Shown here piece after piece: positions 18,368 through 27,608 of a DNA stretch of 53,248 nt; within the stretch, counting starts at the first letter, position 1; each line of letters begins with the position of its first letter. The notes under the pieces were generated by a model. It was not told the DNA's origin. It did no database searches and was given only the letters and a program-made list of their open reading frames with translations. The translations under genes and the position numbers were made by a program. The DNA lies in contig MPDF01000008.1 in assembly GCA_001874365.1 (NCBI GenBank), positions 1 to 53,248 of the forward strand. The letters are read 5' to 3'. The DNA comes from Gammaproteobacteria bacterium MedPE (lineage in GTDB: Bacteria; Pseudomonadota; Gammaproteobacteria; Enterobacterales; Psychrobiaceae).

Positions 18368-20773
18368 ATGGCTGTGTTATCGCGCGTAAAAACAATATTA
18401 TTGTCGCTTATAGTGATTGTATTAAGTGTATTTTTTCTCATTTGGGGTAGTAGTTATTGGATAATTCCTTGGCAAGTAAATGAACAGTTAGCGCCACATA
18501 AGCTCTCTTTGACGGATGAAACAAGCATGAGCTTTAACCCGTTTGCGATGCACCTTCAAGTGGATGATTTTACGATTGTTGATAAGAATAGTGAGCAACA
18601 GCTGGCACTTGAGCACGCTCATTTAAATCTTAGTTGGACAGATTTGTTGTCTAAACGTCTCGTTATTGAAAAATCTCAATTGAACTCATTAAGTATCAAT
18701 GTTTTGCGCAATAATGAGGCGCTAATTGTGGCGGGTGTTGATCTAGAAAAATTAGAGAATACGTCAGAATCAGCCATTAAAGAAAGTAGTCCAACAGCAA
18801 ACGAGCCAGTGAATGTAGAAAAGTTACTCGAAGGTTGGCAGTTTGAGTTACCTAAACTTGATCTAAACGACATAGCGGTTAATTTACGTGATATGTCGAT
18901 GCACCATCAAATTACCCTTAAAAAATTCACTTTAACCGATTTGACCGCAAATACAGATTCATTTTCGGCAAAAGTTGCGTTAGCACTGCACATCAATGAA
19001 GGAATCGTAAACCTGTCTTCACAAGCACAAGGCAGCTTATCGTCGTTGGCATTATCAACGTTAAGCGTCAATAATGAATTTGAGTTGTCGAAGATTTTAC
19101 TTGAAGAATGGCGTTATCTCATGCCATTAGCAGACCATGATATTAGTGACTTAGCAGGGCAAGTTGCTATCAATTTTTCCAATGCGATTAGCTATAGCAA
19201 TAAGCAATGGCAGATTATTCAACCGCAATTTGAGCTTGTGGTTAATCAATTCGCGTTAAAGCAACATGAATTAGCCTTAGCGAATGAAAATTTTGTCTTT
19301 TCATTGTCAGATCTTGATATCAATGGCGATGACAGTGGCCTGTCTTCGCTAAAGACCAATGCACGTCTTCATAATCAACAATTGTTGTTATCGACATTAG
19401 AAAGTACCGTTGCCTCACTGGACTTGATGACGATTGATACACTTGCCATTAATGTTGATAAGGACTTGATTGTAACAGCCGCGATCGACGAATTAGCGTT
19501 GCGTGACCTTCTTGTGTCTAAAACAGCGACGCAGCCGCCGTTATATGAGAACGAGCAAACCGTTATTAGCGGTATTGATTGGCGTAATAATCATTTAGCT
19601 ATTGAGACAATTACGCTACATCCGTTTAAGAGCAACGTATTGCTTAATGCTAATAAACAGTTAACTAATCTGGTTCTGCCGCCGTCTAGTGAGGTAAATA
19701 ATGAGCAAGTGGAAACTGCTCCTGAGGTCGTGACTGAGCTTGAGACGCAACCAGTCACCATTAGTTTGAAGCAGTTCAAATTAGTCGACAGTGCCGATGT
19801 TTTATTTAGTGATCAAAGTGTGTCACCAGCATTTAACCAAAAAATAACTATCACGCAATTAATGGCACAAGATATAGATAGTCGACAGACGGATGTACAA
19901 AGCCCATTTGGCGCTTCACTGGCTTTTGATGAACATGCTTCAACAGTGGTTGATGGCGCTATCGCACCGTTTGGCGAAAAACTTAACATGACATTAAATG
20001 TTGATATGACTGAGCTATCCTTACCACCACTTTCGGCCTATTTACGTACTGTCTTGGGTTTTGATTTTTTAAGTGGTCAATTGGATAACAAGATAACACT
20101 AAACATAGTCGATGATGAGTTGGATGGTGAAACTGTCATTGGTTTACGAGGGTTTGAATTAGCAAACGGTGATGATACAACTGATGTCGCAGCCAATGAT
20201 GGTGCGGCTATTGGCTTAAACGCTGCGCTGAATATGCTTAAAGATAGCCAAGGTAATGTGTCACTAACGGTGCCATTGTCGGGCAATATCGAAGACCCAT
20301 CTTTTGGCATTAGTAACGTTATAACGCTGGTGGCTCAAAAAGCAATTATGTCACAGGCCAAATCTTATCTGATCAATACCTTTGTCCCTTATGCAAACTT
20401 GGTAACCGTTGCCAGCGTTGCTGGTGACTATTTACTACGATTAGAAATGAATGACCTAGTTTATGGTGCAGGACAAACTGACATTACGCCTGAACAGCAG
20501 GTATTTGTTGATGAACTTGGCGCGCTATTGAATGACAAACCAGAACAGCAAGTAAAGATGTGTCCGGTGGCTAGGCACGGCGAACTGGCCATGAACGCTA
20601 GCACGATGGAGCAACGCAATGCGGCGCTTAAAAAATTGAGTAAGCATCGTGGCGACAAACTAAAAAAGCTATTGGTAGAGAATTATGGTATTGAGTCGGC
20701 TCGACTATTGGTGTGTGCACCGAAGGTCGATACTGATGTCAATTCGTTGCCAAGAATAGAGTTTAGTTTTTAA
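18368..20773 (+). CDS. DUF748 / AsmA-like envelope protein
   Basis: Large protein (801 residues) with one N-terminal transmembrane anchor (about 8-30) and a long periplasmic part rich in beta-strand-like alternation, typical of the DUF748 branch of AsmA-like proteins. Related AsmA/TamB-type proteins form beta-groove structures that bridge the envelope and handle lipids; a lipid-related envelope role is an inference here. The C-terminal 120 residues (ITPEQQVFVDELGALL onward) are helical, and two Cys (in VKMCPVA and LLVCAP) could form a disulfide. It is transcribed alone and ends at a hairpin. Confidence 0.82.
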   Translation: MAVLSRVKTILLSLIVIVLSVFFLIWGSSYWIIPWQVNEQLAPHKLSLTDETSMSFNPFAMHLQVDDFTIVDKNSEQQLALEHAHLNLSWTDLLSKRLVIEKSQLNSLSINVLRNNEALIVAGVDLEKLENTSESAIKESSPTANEPVNVEKLLEGWQFELPKLDLNDIAVNLRDMSMHHQITLKKFTLTDLTANTDSFSAKVALALHINEGIVNLSSQAQGSLSSLALSTLSVNNEFELSKILLEEWRYLMPLADHDISDLAGQVAINFSNAISYSNKQWQIIQPQFELVVNQFALKQHELALANENFVFSLSDLDINGDDSGLSSLKTNARLHNQQLLLSTLESTVASLDLMTIDTLAINVDKDLIVTAAIDELALRDLLVSKTATQPPLYENEQTVISGIDWRNNHLAIETITLHPFKSNVLLNANKQLTNLVLPPSSEVNNEQVETAPEVVTELETQPVTISLKQFKLVDSADVLFSDQSVSPAFNQKITITQLMAQDIDSRQTDVQSPFGASLAFDEHASTVVDGAIAPFGEKLNMTLNVDMTELSLPPLSAYLRTVLGFDFLSGQLDNKITLNIVDDELDGETVIGLRGFELANGDDTTDVAANDGAAIGLNAALNMLKDSQGNVSLTVPLSGNIEDPSFGISNVITLVAQKAIMSQAKSYLINTFVPYANLVTVASVAGDYLLRLEMNDLVYGAGQTDITPEQQVFVDELGALLNDKPEQQVKMCPVARHGELAMNASTMEQRNAALKKLSKHRGDKLKKLLVENYGIESARLLVCAPKVDTDVNSLPRIEFSF

Positions 20774-20782
20774 TAAAAATGT

Positions 20783-20803
20783 GCGGTGCTGAATAAGCAC
20801 CGC
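20783..20803. terminator. Hairpin between convergent DUF748 and DUF1501 genes
   Basis: GCGGTGCT-GAATA-AGCACCGC, an 8-bp GC-rich stem directly after the DUF748 stop. On the minus strand it is followed by an A/T-rich run (ACATTTTTATTA), so it suits termination of the DUF1501 transcript best. Confidence 0.7.
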
Positions 20804-20819
20804 GTTTAGGTTTAATGAC

Positions 20820-22319
20820 TTAGCTTACGTTGACAGCGCCAAGTGGTAATGCGTCTTGGCTATTGTCGTAGAAGTTTTCTAAGTTAGGAAACAGTTTGGG
20901 AAGGTCGGACTTTTCGACGCCAAACCACACGGCCAATTCTGCATATAGCTCGTCGGTCGCTGTGGTTGGGATCATCACTCCACCCCCAATATCTAACGGA
21001 TTGGAGGTCCCCAAGGTTAATTCAGGGTAGGTACCGTAGATCTTTCCGCCGTTTACATCATTACCCATTATCAGAGTATTACCGCCCCAACCATGATCGG
21101 TTCCATTACCATTTGAGGTTAAACTACGGCCGAAATCAGAGCCAGTAAAGGTCAGAGTTTTGTCGGCAACCCCCAATTCGGTTAGTGCTAATTGAAAGGC
21201 GCTTAACGCATCGTCGAGTACGCCTAGCATTCGCTGATGGTTGTTGAGTAGTTCACTGTGGTGATCCCAACCAATGTAGCGGACAAAGAAAGTTTGTTGG
21301 CTAAGGCCAAGTGTCGGCGCTGCGGCAATACTCTTTGCGACCATTTTTAATTGTGCCGCCAACGGTGATTCTTTTCCGTCAGCCGATTTGAAGTTGGTAC
21401 TCAATGCAATTTTATCGATCGCTGCTTTGAACGTTTCGTGTTGTGATTGTGCATGGCGAATTCCGTCAATATACGTTGAATCAAATGCACTGTCGTAATC
21501 TGCCGCCAGCATACGGTCAAACCCACCCATTAAAACGTTGTTTAGGGCAACTAGCTGTGGTTTATCAGTGCGTTTTACATTCAGGCCAATACTGCCTTTA
21601 TCAGTCACGGCATATTCACGTGCTTCTTTGCCATTTTGCATAATATTGCTGCCTGCCAATGAGATGTTCATTGAAATAGCATTATTGGCTTTACTTTTTT
21701 GCAGTACATCGGCAAAGGTTCCAAACCAACCACTATTGGTTCGTTCAAGAGGCCGCGAAGTTTGCCAGTGTTTAAATTGATCTGAATGGGACATTAATCC
21801 AACAGGAACAGGCTTACTGCCCGCCTTGAATTCTACCTTCGTTATTGGCTCGACGAGTGGGGCGATATTACTGATAAACGCAAGCTTTTGATCATTAAAT
21901 AGGTTTCTGACTTTTGGGAGGCTTGGATGAAGCCCAAAGCTTTTATTGTTTTGGTCTTTAAAATTGAGCAGTGGCAAGAGTGTTGTGCGCTCAATAGCCA
22001 AATCACCACGACTGGATTTATAGTCGTTATGAGCGGACACCGTGGTTGGAACCAACATATTAAAGCTGTCATTACCGCCATCAAGCATAATGAAAACTAA
22101 GCTCTTATTTTGCGTCGTTATATTAATTTCTCCCGTATCGACGGGGGGCGGCGTTGGCGTTGGGGCCGGACTTGGTGTTGGACTTGGTGTGGGCGGCGGT
22201 GTTGGGGTCGGTTCTGGTTTAGAACCGCCACTACATCCAGCAAGTATTGCACTAGTGCCAACCATCACAACGCCAGAAGAATGAATAAATTGGCGTCTTG
22301 AAATTGATTTATTGCTCAT
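20820..22319 (-). CDS. DUF1501 protein, predicted Tat-exported lipoprotein
   Basis: A 499-residue DUF1501 protein, a family with an alkaline phosphatase/sulfatase-like fold whose substrates are mostly unknown. The N terminus has a Tat motif (SRRQFI, residues 7-12), a hydrophobic stretch and lipobox LAGC with Cys 29. Residues 35-60 are a Pro/Thr/Ser linker (repeated PTP and PSP units), probably an extended spacer lifting the domain off the membrane. Segments such as FIMLDGGNDSFNMLVP and DFGRSLTSNGNGTDHGWGG are typical of the family. GGAGG overlaps the stop of the preceding DUF1800 gene, so the two are translationally coupled. Confidence 0.9.
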   Translation of the reverse strand: MSNKSISRRQFIHSSGVVMVGTSAILAGCSGGSKPEPTPTPPPTPSPTPSPAPTPTPPPVDTGEINITTQNKSLVFIMLDGGNDSFNMLVPTTVSAHNDYKSSRGDLAIERTTLLPLLNFKDQNNKSFGLHPSLPKVRNLFNDQKLAFISNIAPLVEPITKVEFKAGSKPVPVGLMSHSDQFKHWQTSRPLERTNSGWFGTFADVLQKSKANNAISMNISLAGSNIMQNGKEAREYAVTDKGSIGLNVKRTDKPQLVALNNVLMGGFDRMLAADYDSAFDSTYIDGIRHAQSQHETFKAAIDKIALSTNFKSADGKESPLAAQLKMVAKSIAAAPTLGLSQQTFFVRYIGWDHHSELLNNHQRMLGVLDDALSAFQLALTELGVADKTLTFTGSDFGRSLTSNGNGTDHGWGGNTLIMGNDVNGGKIYGTYPELTLGTSNPLDIGGGVMIPTTATDELYAELAVWFGVEKSDLPKLFPNLENFYDNSQDALPLGAVNVS

Positions 22320-22322
22320 AAT

Positions 22323-24221
22323 TTAGGCCTCCAATACGGTAAATTCTGGTGAGATGACAATCATAAAAATCACAGTTTGGACGATCCAAAGCTGCTGAGT
22401 TGGTGATGACGGATCGTATGGCGCTAGAGTTGCCATAATATCTGCTTGATTATCGGGCGTTTCTTTGCCGGTAAGTAATAGACTTATACGGGAAATCAAT
22501 GCCGGATAATCATCTCTGTTGGTCGCAAGTTTTAGCTCTTGGGTGAGATTGAGTTTCAGTTTGCTAGTCGCATTATTTAATAATGTACGTGGCGCCAATT
22601 CAGGAACAGGAAATGGGGGTGTTTGGTGCTTTCTGATTTGCGTAGACACTAACGGCAGTGCATCACCAAATAGCCAGTCATACATCATGTTGACGTAACT
22701 AATCGACGTATGGGCGTTGTAAAGCTCAAATTCTGGTGCGACTTTTCCGGCATCTTCTATTGGGCCATGAGGGACAAAATCTGGTTTATAAAAATTAAAT
22801 ACCGTCGGTGAGGATAACGTATGTTGACTGAGATAGGATTTAATATCTTCGCCGATCAGCCATAATCGTTTCTCATCATTATACGCGTTAAAAGCCCGTA
22901 ATAATTGGGTGACTCGCAATAACGGTGACTTGAGCTTTTGAATATTTCCGACTTGACTATTATTGCTGTTGGTCACGGTATTGTGGAGTGGGTAAGTCAG
23001 AATTTCTTTAACAACGGCTTTGAGGTCTCCCTTGGGGCCAAATTTACTGGCAACCGCCTTAATATAGGCATTAGTCGGGTTCGATGTCACCATCTGTTGA
23101 ATAAGTTTTTTGGCGATAAACGGCGCGGTATTGGGATTTGAAACCAGTTGCTGTACTGCACTGCTAATATCTTGAATTGTTGCCTGACCATTACTTGCGC
23201 TACGTGCTGGTAAGGAGAGATTACCACCGAGAAGCGTTTTTGAACCAAGATCGTGATAAGTATCGTCGCCGGTCATCGGCTGCAACATATCGACATAAGG
23301 TAATATTTTAAATACCTTATTAACGTCATCCCCGAGCTGAATTGGACGTTTGTTTATACTCGCAAAGGGCACTTTAAAGCCGTTAACGTCGATATTTGCA
23401 CTAGGCCATTCATAGAGATATTGTTGTGCTTTTATGCCAGTAAAGACGCGTGCCAACTCCTTAATGTCGTCATTATCGTAGGTTGGAATGTCATTGCCAG
23501 CATTGTCTTTCTTTCTTGTGCCATCGTTATTGAGTTCAAATAGCCCGATGGTAAATAACTGCATAATTTCTCGTGCATAGTTTTCATCAGGATGAATGCG
23601 TTGCGGGACATTTTCTTTCCTATTGTTGATATGGGTGAGATAAACGCCCATGCAAGGATGAAGCGACACATCAGTGAGTAAATCACTATAGTTACCTAAT
23701 GCATGTTGGTAGAGTAAATCATAGAAATCGGCCATCCCTTCAGCGTTTAACTCGAGTACGGAGTTATCGGATATAACGATTATTTCGCTTAGTGCTTGAG
23801 CCACACGGTGACGAACGAGGTTTGTTTGACTTATTTCAAAATCGTTAATTTTTTTATCTTGTGTTATACCATCGATTTGGTTGTCAACCGCTAATGAGCT
23901 GCCTTTGAGTAACGTTTTATGCCACCATGCCATTCTAAAATAGTATTTGTAGGGGAGAGCCGGGTTATTACCTTCGCCATTTATATTATTTTCACCATAA
24001 TGTTGCGTTAGCAGTTGTTTAAATCCCCCTGTACCAGCCTTACCACGCCATATTTTCTTTGCAGTTTTAAAAAAACTGTCGTCACTTTCTGGTTGATTAT
24101 CAAGTTGATTATTTAGCCAGGTTTCTATGCCTGTGTTATCAACTTGGTTGATAAGTTCTTGATTGGCACCCAGTGTAGCTTGCATCAGAAAGGTTGATGC
24201 CTTCTCTCGACTGTTCATCAC
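22323..24221 (-). CDS. DUF1800 family protein without signal peptide
   Basis: A 632-residue DUF1800 protein, almost always encoded beside DUF1501. The segments YAREIMQLFTIGLFELN and LARVFTG are family hallmarks. The N terminus, MMNSREKASTFLMQATLG, shows no signal peptide or Tat motif, and an in-frame TAG just upstream (codon 4 before the ATG) excludes an N-terminal extension. The partner DUF1501 protein does carry a Tat lipoprotein signal. Co-export of the folded pair through Tat is possible but unproven. The stop is 3 bp before the DUF1501 start. Confidence 0.9.
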   Translation of the reverse strand: MMNSREKASTFLMQATLGANQELINQVDNTGIETWLNNQLDNQPESDDSFFKTAKKIWRGKAGTGGFKQLLTQHYGENNINGEGNNPALPYKYYFRMAWWHKTLLKGSSLAVDNQIDGITQDKKINDFEISQTNLVRHRVAQALSEIIVISDNSVLELNAEGMADFYDLLYQHALGNYSDLLTDVSLHPCMGVYLTHINNRKENVPQRIHPDENYAREIMQLFTIGLFELNNDGTRKKDNAGNDIPTYDNDDIKELARVFTGIKAQQYLYEWPSANIDVNGFKVPFASINKRPIQLGDDVNKVFKILPYVDMLQPMTGDDTYHDLGSKTLLGGNLSLPARSASNGQATIQDISSAVQQLVSNPNTAPFIAKKLIQQMVTSNPTNAYIKAVASKFGPKGDLKAVVKEILTYPLHNTVTNSNNSQVGNIQKLKSPLLRVTQLLRAFNAYNDEKRLWLIGEDIKSYLSQHTLSSPTVFNFYKPDFVPHGPIEDAGKVAPEFELYNAHTSISYVNMMYDWLFGDALPLVSTQIRKHQTPPFPVPELAPRTLLNNATSKLKLNLTQELKLATNRDDYPALISRISLLLTGKETPDNQADIMATLAPYDPSSPTQQLWIVQTVIFMIVISPEFTVLEA

Positions 24222-24256
24222 TGTTTTCTACTCCAATTGCTAGATTTAATGTGAAT

Positions 24257-24365
24257 AATTGACAAATTAACTGGAGTCGTTTCACACGCTAAATGTTGAG
24301 GATTTCGTCACAGATTGTCAATTGGCGAAAAATATAACAGTAAATTGTCGATTTGACAATTTACT
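24257..24365. promoter_or_regulatory. Cluster of TTGTCAA/TTGACAA sites and a terminator-like hairpin
   Basis: The divergent gap between the DUF1800 gene and the 24488 gene holds related motifs: AATTGACAAATT at 24257-24268, GATTGTCAATT at about 24313-24323, and a perfect 11-bp inverted repeat AGTAAATTGTC-GATTT-GACAATTTACT at 24339-24365, whose last bases run into TTTTTT. Repeats of one half-site suggest a regulator binding array; the last copy also has the form of a plus-strand terminator. Confidence 0.5.
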
Positions 24366-24487
24366 TTTTTAAAGTTTGAAGTCATACTAATTAGGTGAGC
24401 AGGGGCGTCTTGTTTACTAGGAAATTTTGAGTAGCCGGGGTTAAACTTGTTTTAGCTTGTTGGCTAACTGTTCATTAGGAGAATACG

Positions 24488-25135
24488 ATGAGACTTTCTT
24501 TATCTATTGTCACTACAATAATCATTGCATTGGTTGTGTGGTTGATAATGTTATGGCAGCCGCCAGAGAGTTGGAGTGATAATGCGATGAGTTATGAAGA
24601 ATTATTAGCCCAGACGTTCAGCGGTCAACCAAGGGCTGAACCAAATTCGGGGATGGAAACCGCAAAGAACGATGCTATTAACGGTGCGAGTTTGAGCAGG
24701 AGTTCTGATGTAGAAACGCCCAGTGATCACCGGAAAAATACATTGGCCATAGCAGGTGTCAACCGCAGAATAGCCTTAGTTGACATCGGTCCGCTATGGC
24801 TCGAGTTTAGTGAAAATAAGCATTTAGAGCGGGCCATTTCAACAGATACCTTTGATGTATATGCCGTTTTTAGTAAGTTTAATGCGAGTTATAGCGTTGC
24901 CGATGTCAGTATTGGGTATGACCTAACGGCTTTAAACGATTCCGTCGCATCAACTTACATGCTTCCAAAGGGCAAACTGCATACTTTATTAGTGGCGGGG
25001 CACTATCAAAACATTGATATTGTTGGGGCGTGGGAAAATATCGATTATCGCCGTGGCTTGATAGCCGTGATTGAGAAGCGTCATTTTAATGGTGATGATG
25101 AAACCGTTAGTTTACAAGCAATTTATCAGGAGTAA
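24488..25135 (+). CDS. Membrane-anchored GyrI-like domain protein
   Basis: The 215-residue product begins with a single transmembrane anchor (about 5-23) and a low-complexity linker to about residue 80. Residues about 88-213 fit the GyrI-like / effector-binding fold: GPLWLEFSENKHL, then DVYAVFSKF, SVADVSIGYDL, and LPKGKLHTLLVAGHYQNI followed by AWENI, in the order seen in that family. Such domains bind small hydrophobic or cationic molecules. Here the domain should face the periplasm. The gene ends 2 bp before a fatty-acid hydroxylase-type gene. The family match is by eye and moderately sure; the ligand is unknown. Confidence 0.65.
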   Translation: MRLSLSIVTTIIIALVVWLIMLWQPPESWSDNAMSYEELLAQTFSGQPRAEPNSGMETAKNDAINGASLSRSSDVETPSDHRKNTLAIAGVNRRIALVDIGPLWLEFSENKHLERAISTDTFDVYAVFSKFNASYSVADVSIGYDLTALNDSVASTYMLPKGKLHTLLVAGHYQNIDIVGAWENIDYRRGLIAVIEKRHFNGDDETVSLQAIYQE

Positions 25136-25137
25136 TT

Positions 25138-26028
25138 ATGGATTTTTTATTTGAAAAAATGGGTGAATTTGAAATCTATGGTTGGGAACTGTGGATTGGT
25201 GATTGGTTTTTTGTTATCGCAATCGGATTATTCTTGCTTGAGTTAATCGTCATTACAGCGAAAAAGCAAATGAGCTGGAACTTATTAGGAGACAGTTTAA
25301 CTAACTTTGTTACCTTGACAGCCTTTCGTGGCATTAATATGGTCATTGGTGCATTGTTTTATCTTGCCGTGTTTTTCTATGTATATGAACACTTTTCGAT
25401 TACCCATTTACCGATAACTTGGTGGACGGTAATTGGTGGGTTGATCTTGGCAGATGTCGTTTACTATTGGGAGCATCGCTTTATGCATATGACAGGAATA
25501 GGGTGGGCGACACATACGGTGCATCATAGTTCGCCATATTTTAATTTGTCAGTCGCTTATCGCTTTGGGCCACTTGATGGTTTATACCCATTGTTTTTCC
25601 ATTTACCGCTAGTTATGCTCGGTTTTCATCCATTTGTTGTATTTCTTGCCGAGATGTTGGTGCAAACGTATCAAACATTATTACATACAGAAACCATTAA
25701 AAAATTGCCTCGTCCTATTGAAGCTGTCATGAATACGCCTTCTCATCATCGTGTTCATCATGCGACGAACCGCAAATATCTTGATAAAAACTACGCTGGT
25801 GTGTTTATTATTTGGGACAAGATGTTTGGAACATTCGCTGAAGAAGATGAGAAAGTACGCTATGGCGTGTTTCCAAGAATCAATAGTGTCAATCCAATTA
25901 AAGTATTCTTTGAAGGCATTGCTAAGTTATCTAGTCGCTTATGGCACGCACCAAATTGGAGTTATCGATTTAAATTACTTTTTAAGTCGCCGACATGGGC
26001 TTGGGAACAAGAGCAAAAAAGTAAATAA
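25138..26028 (+). CDS. Sterol desaturase / fatty acid hydroxylase family protein
   Basis: Inner-membrane di-iron oxygenase, 296 residues, with helices at about 22-40, 60-82 and 95-110. The eight-histidine signature is present: HRFMH (113-117), HTVHH (126-130) and HHRVHH (203-208). The family hydroxylates or desaturates lipids; bacterial members act on varied substrates, so the exact one is open. It is co-transcribed with the upstream GyrI-like protein (2-bp gap) and followed by a strong terminator. Confidence 0.92.
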   Translation: MDFLFEKMGEFEIYGWELWIGDWFFVIAIGLFLLELIVITAKKQMSWNLLGDSLTNFVTLTAFRGINMVIGALFYLAVFFYVYEHFSITHLPITWWTVIGGLILADVVYYWEHRFMHMTGIGWATHTVHHSSPYFNLSVAYRFGPLDGLYPLFFHLPLVMLGFHPFVVFLAEMLVQTYQTLLHTETIKKLPRPIEAVMNTPSHHRVHHATNRKYLDKNYAGVFIIWDKMFGTFAEEDEKVRYGVFPRINSVNPIKVFFEGIAKLSSRLWHAPNWSYRFKLLFKSPTWAWEQEQKSK

Positions 26029-26040
26029 AATTAGCCTATT

Positions 26041-26072
26041 AAAAAACCGATGCATGCTGCATCGGTTTTTTT
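26041..26072. terminator. Terminator between hydroxylase and chemoreceptor genes
   Basis: AAAAAACCGATGCA-TGC-TGCATCGGTTTTTTT, a perfect stem with A-run and T-run flanks that can act in both directions for the two convergent genes. Confidence 0.95.
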
Positions 26073-26083
26073 ATTGTTATTAT

Positions 26084-27247
26084 TTACGCTACGTCAAGGG
26101 TTAATTCTAATTCTAGGGGGGAATACGGCTGTGTGCTAGCTTGGCGCTGATTATCAATTTGTTGTGATAAGACGGCTAGTTTATCTATTACTTCAAAGCT
26201 CGCACGTTCCATTAAGGCTAGTTCGCGAACCGCTTCATCCAGTTGACCTTGTTGGTGAGCTTCTAGTGCTTTTTTTCCATGTAAATGAACATCGCTATGT
26301 GGTTTTTCAACTTGTTTAAACGCTGAATGACTTGCATATTTTTGTGCACCTTCACCTTCATAATACCATTTACCCATGCGGCACATTGTATGGTCCGCAA
26401 ATTCACTTATCGACTTGTCTGAAATGCCCAATAGCACCTTGTAGACATCAAACTTCCATACGACATGATCAATTTTAACGGTTTGCAAGAACGCATCAGC
26501 GCTTGATTGAGTAATTACGCTATACATTTGTTGTGACAAGTTGACAATTTGATGCGCAGTTTCAGAAATGGTATTCGTGCTGCTGTTAATGGTTTCACTT
26601 TTAGCACCAACTTCTTGTATGCCGGTGATTACGCCGCTCATTTGCTGGTTAACTTTCTCTATTAAGTTTGATATTTCGTTTGAGGCTTCTGCTGAACGCT
26701 GCGCCAGTGTACGAACTTCATCAGCGACAACCGCAAAGCCGCGCCCTTGCTCTCCAGCGCGTGCTGCTTCGATAGCAGCGTTAAGGGCAAGTAGATTGGT
26801 TTGATCAGAAATGCCTTTGATTATATTTACAAAATTATTTATACCGGCGGTCACCGTTTTTAATTCATCTACAGAGTGACACGCTTGTCTCGTATCTTCC
26901 GTTATTTGTTGGGTTGACTGACGTGTGCTTTTTAGCATCATCATGATATCGTCAAAAAGTGATTGAGAAGTATTAAACTCATCGCGATGCTCTATCAGTA
27001 CCGACGTTGAGCCAGCTAAGGATTCACGTATTTGATGTAATAACTCCGAAGAAGTTAGCGACTGTTCATTAACTTCTTCTTGGTGCTTATGCAGCGCCGC
27101 TTTAGAATCACTATCGTTAACCAGCGTTTGAGACGTCTGCTGAATCGCTGATAGCTCTTGGCGTAATAGGTTGTTTTCTTCTTGCAGTTGACTATTTTGA
27201 TGACTTAATTCGTCAATTTCTAATTTGTATTTTGCCGTAAAAAACAT
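26084..27247 (-). CDS. Soluble methyl-accepting chemotaxis protein with CZB domain
   Basis: Cytoplasmic chemoreceptor, 387 residues from ATG 27247 (AGGAAG upstream; the frame runs on to 27319 without support). No transmembrane helix is present. An N-terminal coiled coil (about 5-45) leads to the signalling domain with the hairpin-tip segment [20 protein letters not shown] and [15 protein letters not shown]. The C-terminal chemoreceptor zinc-binding domain (about 255-325) has [21 protein letters not shown] and later His residues, the zinc ligand pattern. CZB receptors sense zinc or hypochlorous acid via the Zn-Cys; which applies here is unknown. Confidence 0.93.
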   Translation of the reverse strand: MFFTAKYKLEIDELSHQNSQLQEENNLLRQELSAIQQTSQTLVNDSDSKAALHKHQEEVNEQSLTSSELLHQIRESLAGSTSVLIEHRDEFNTSQSLFDDIMMMLKSTRQSTQQITEDTRQACHSVDELKTVTAGINNFVNIIKGISDQTNLLALNAAIEAARAGEQGRGFAVVADEVRTLAQRSAEASNEISNLIEKVNQQMSGVITGIQEVGAKSETINSSTNTISETAHQIVNLSQQMYSVITQSSADAFLQTVKIDHVVWKFDVYKVLLGISDKSISEFADHTMCRMGKWYYEGEGAQKYASHSAFKQVEKPHSDVHLHGKKALEAHQQGQLDEAVRELALMERASFEVIDKLAVLSQQIDNQRQASTQPYSPLELELTLDVA

Positions 27248-27608
27248 TCGTAATACTTCCTTTCTCTTACATATCGAATAATACGTTTTTGTAACGCTAA
27301 TTAGCGGGCATTTAAGCATAAAAATAAGTCAGCACAGTTGCGCTAGATCAATGGTTATTAGACGACACTTGCGATAGCGTTCATAAGTTTAATGAATTTA
27401 GTTCCGTCCGTTATTGACAACTACGGTGATTTTTTTAATTTCACTATGCCAATGCATAGTGAATGGTAACAATATCTTCCAACATCCCTCAATTCAAACT
27501 GAGCGTAAAATAACCACGATAAATTATTGGTTTTTATGTAGGTTAATGTATTTAAACAATAAGTTGAATTTTAGTGTCGACTGTTATTAGATGAAAGTGG
27601 TCTCTAAA
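27248..27608. other. Intergenic region with a 10-bp inverted repeat
   Basis: About 360 bp between two minus-strand genes, holding the chemoreceptor promoter. The only clear structure is TTCACTATGC-CAAT-GCATAGTGAA at 27440-27463, a perfect 10-bp inverted repeat. It lacks a T-run on either side in the right direction, so it is more likely an operator or RNA stem than a terminator. No gene is seen. Confidence 0.5.

Noticed and set aside
22110-22301. Gly/Trp/Arg-rich plus-strand frames near 22.1-22.3 kb
   Set aside because: Antisense of the Pro/Thr linker of the DUF1501 protein; low-complexity shadow.
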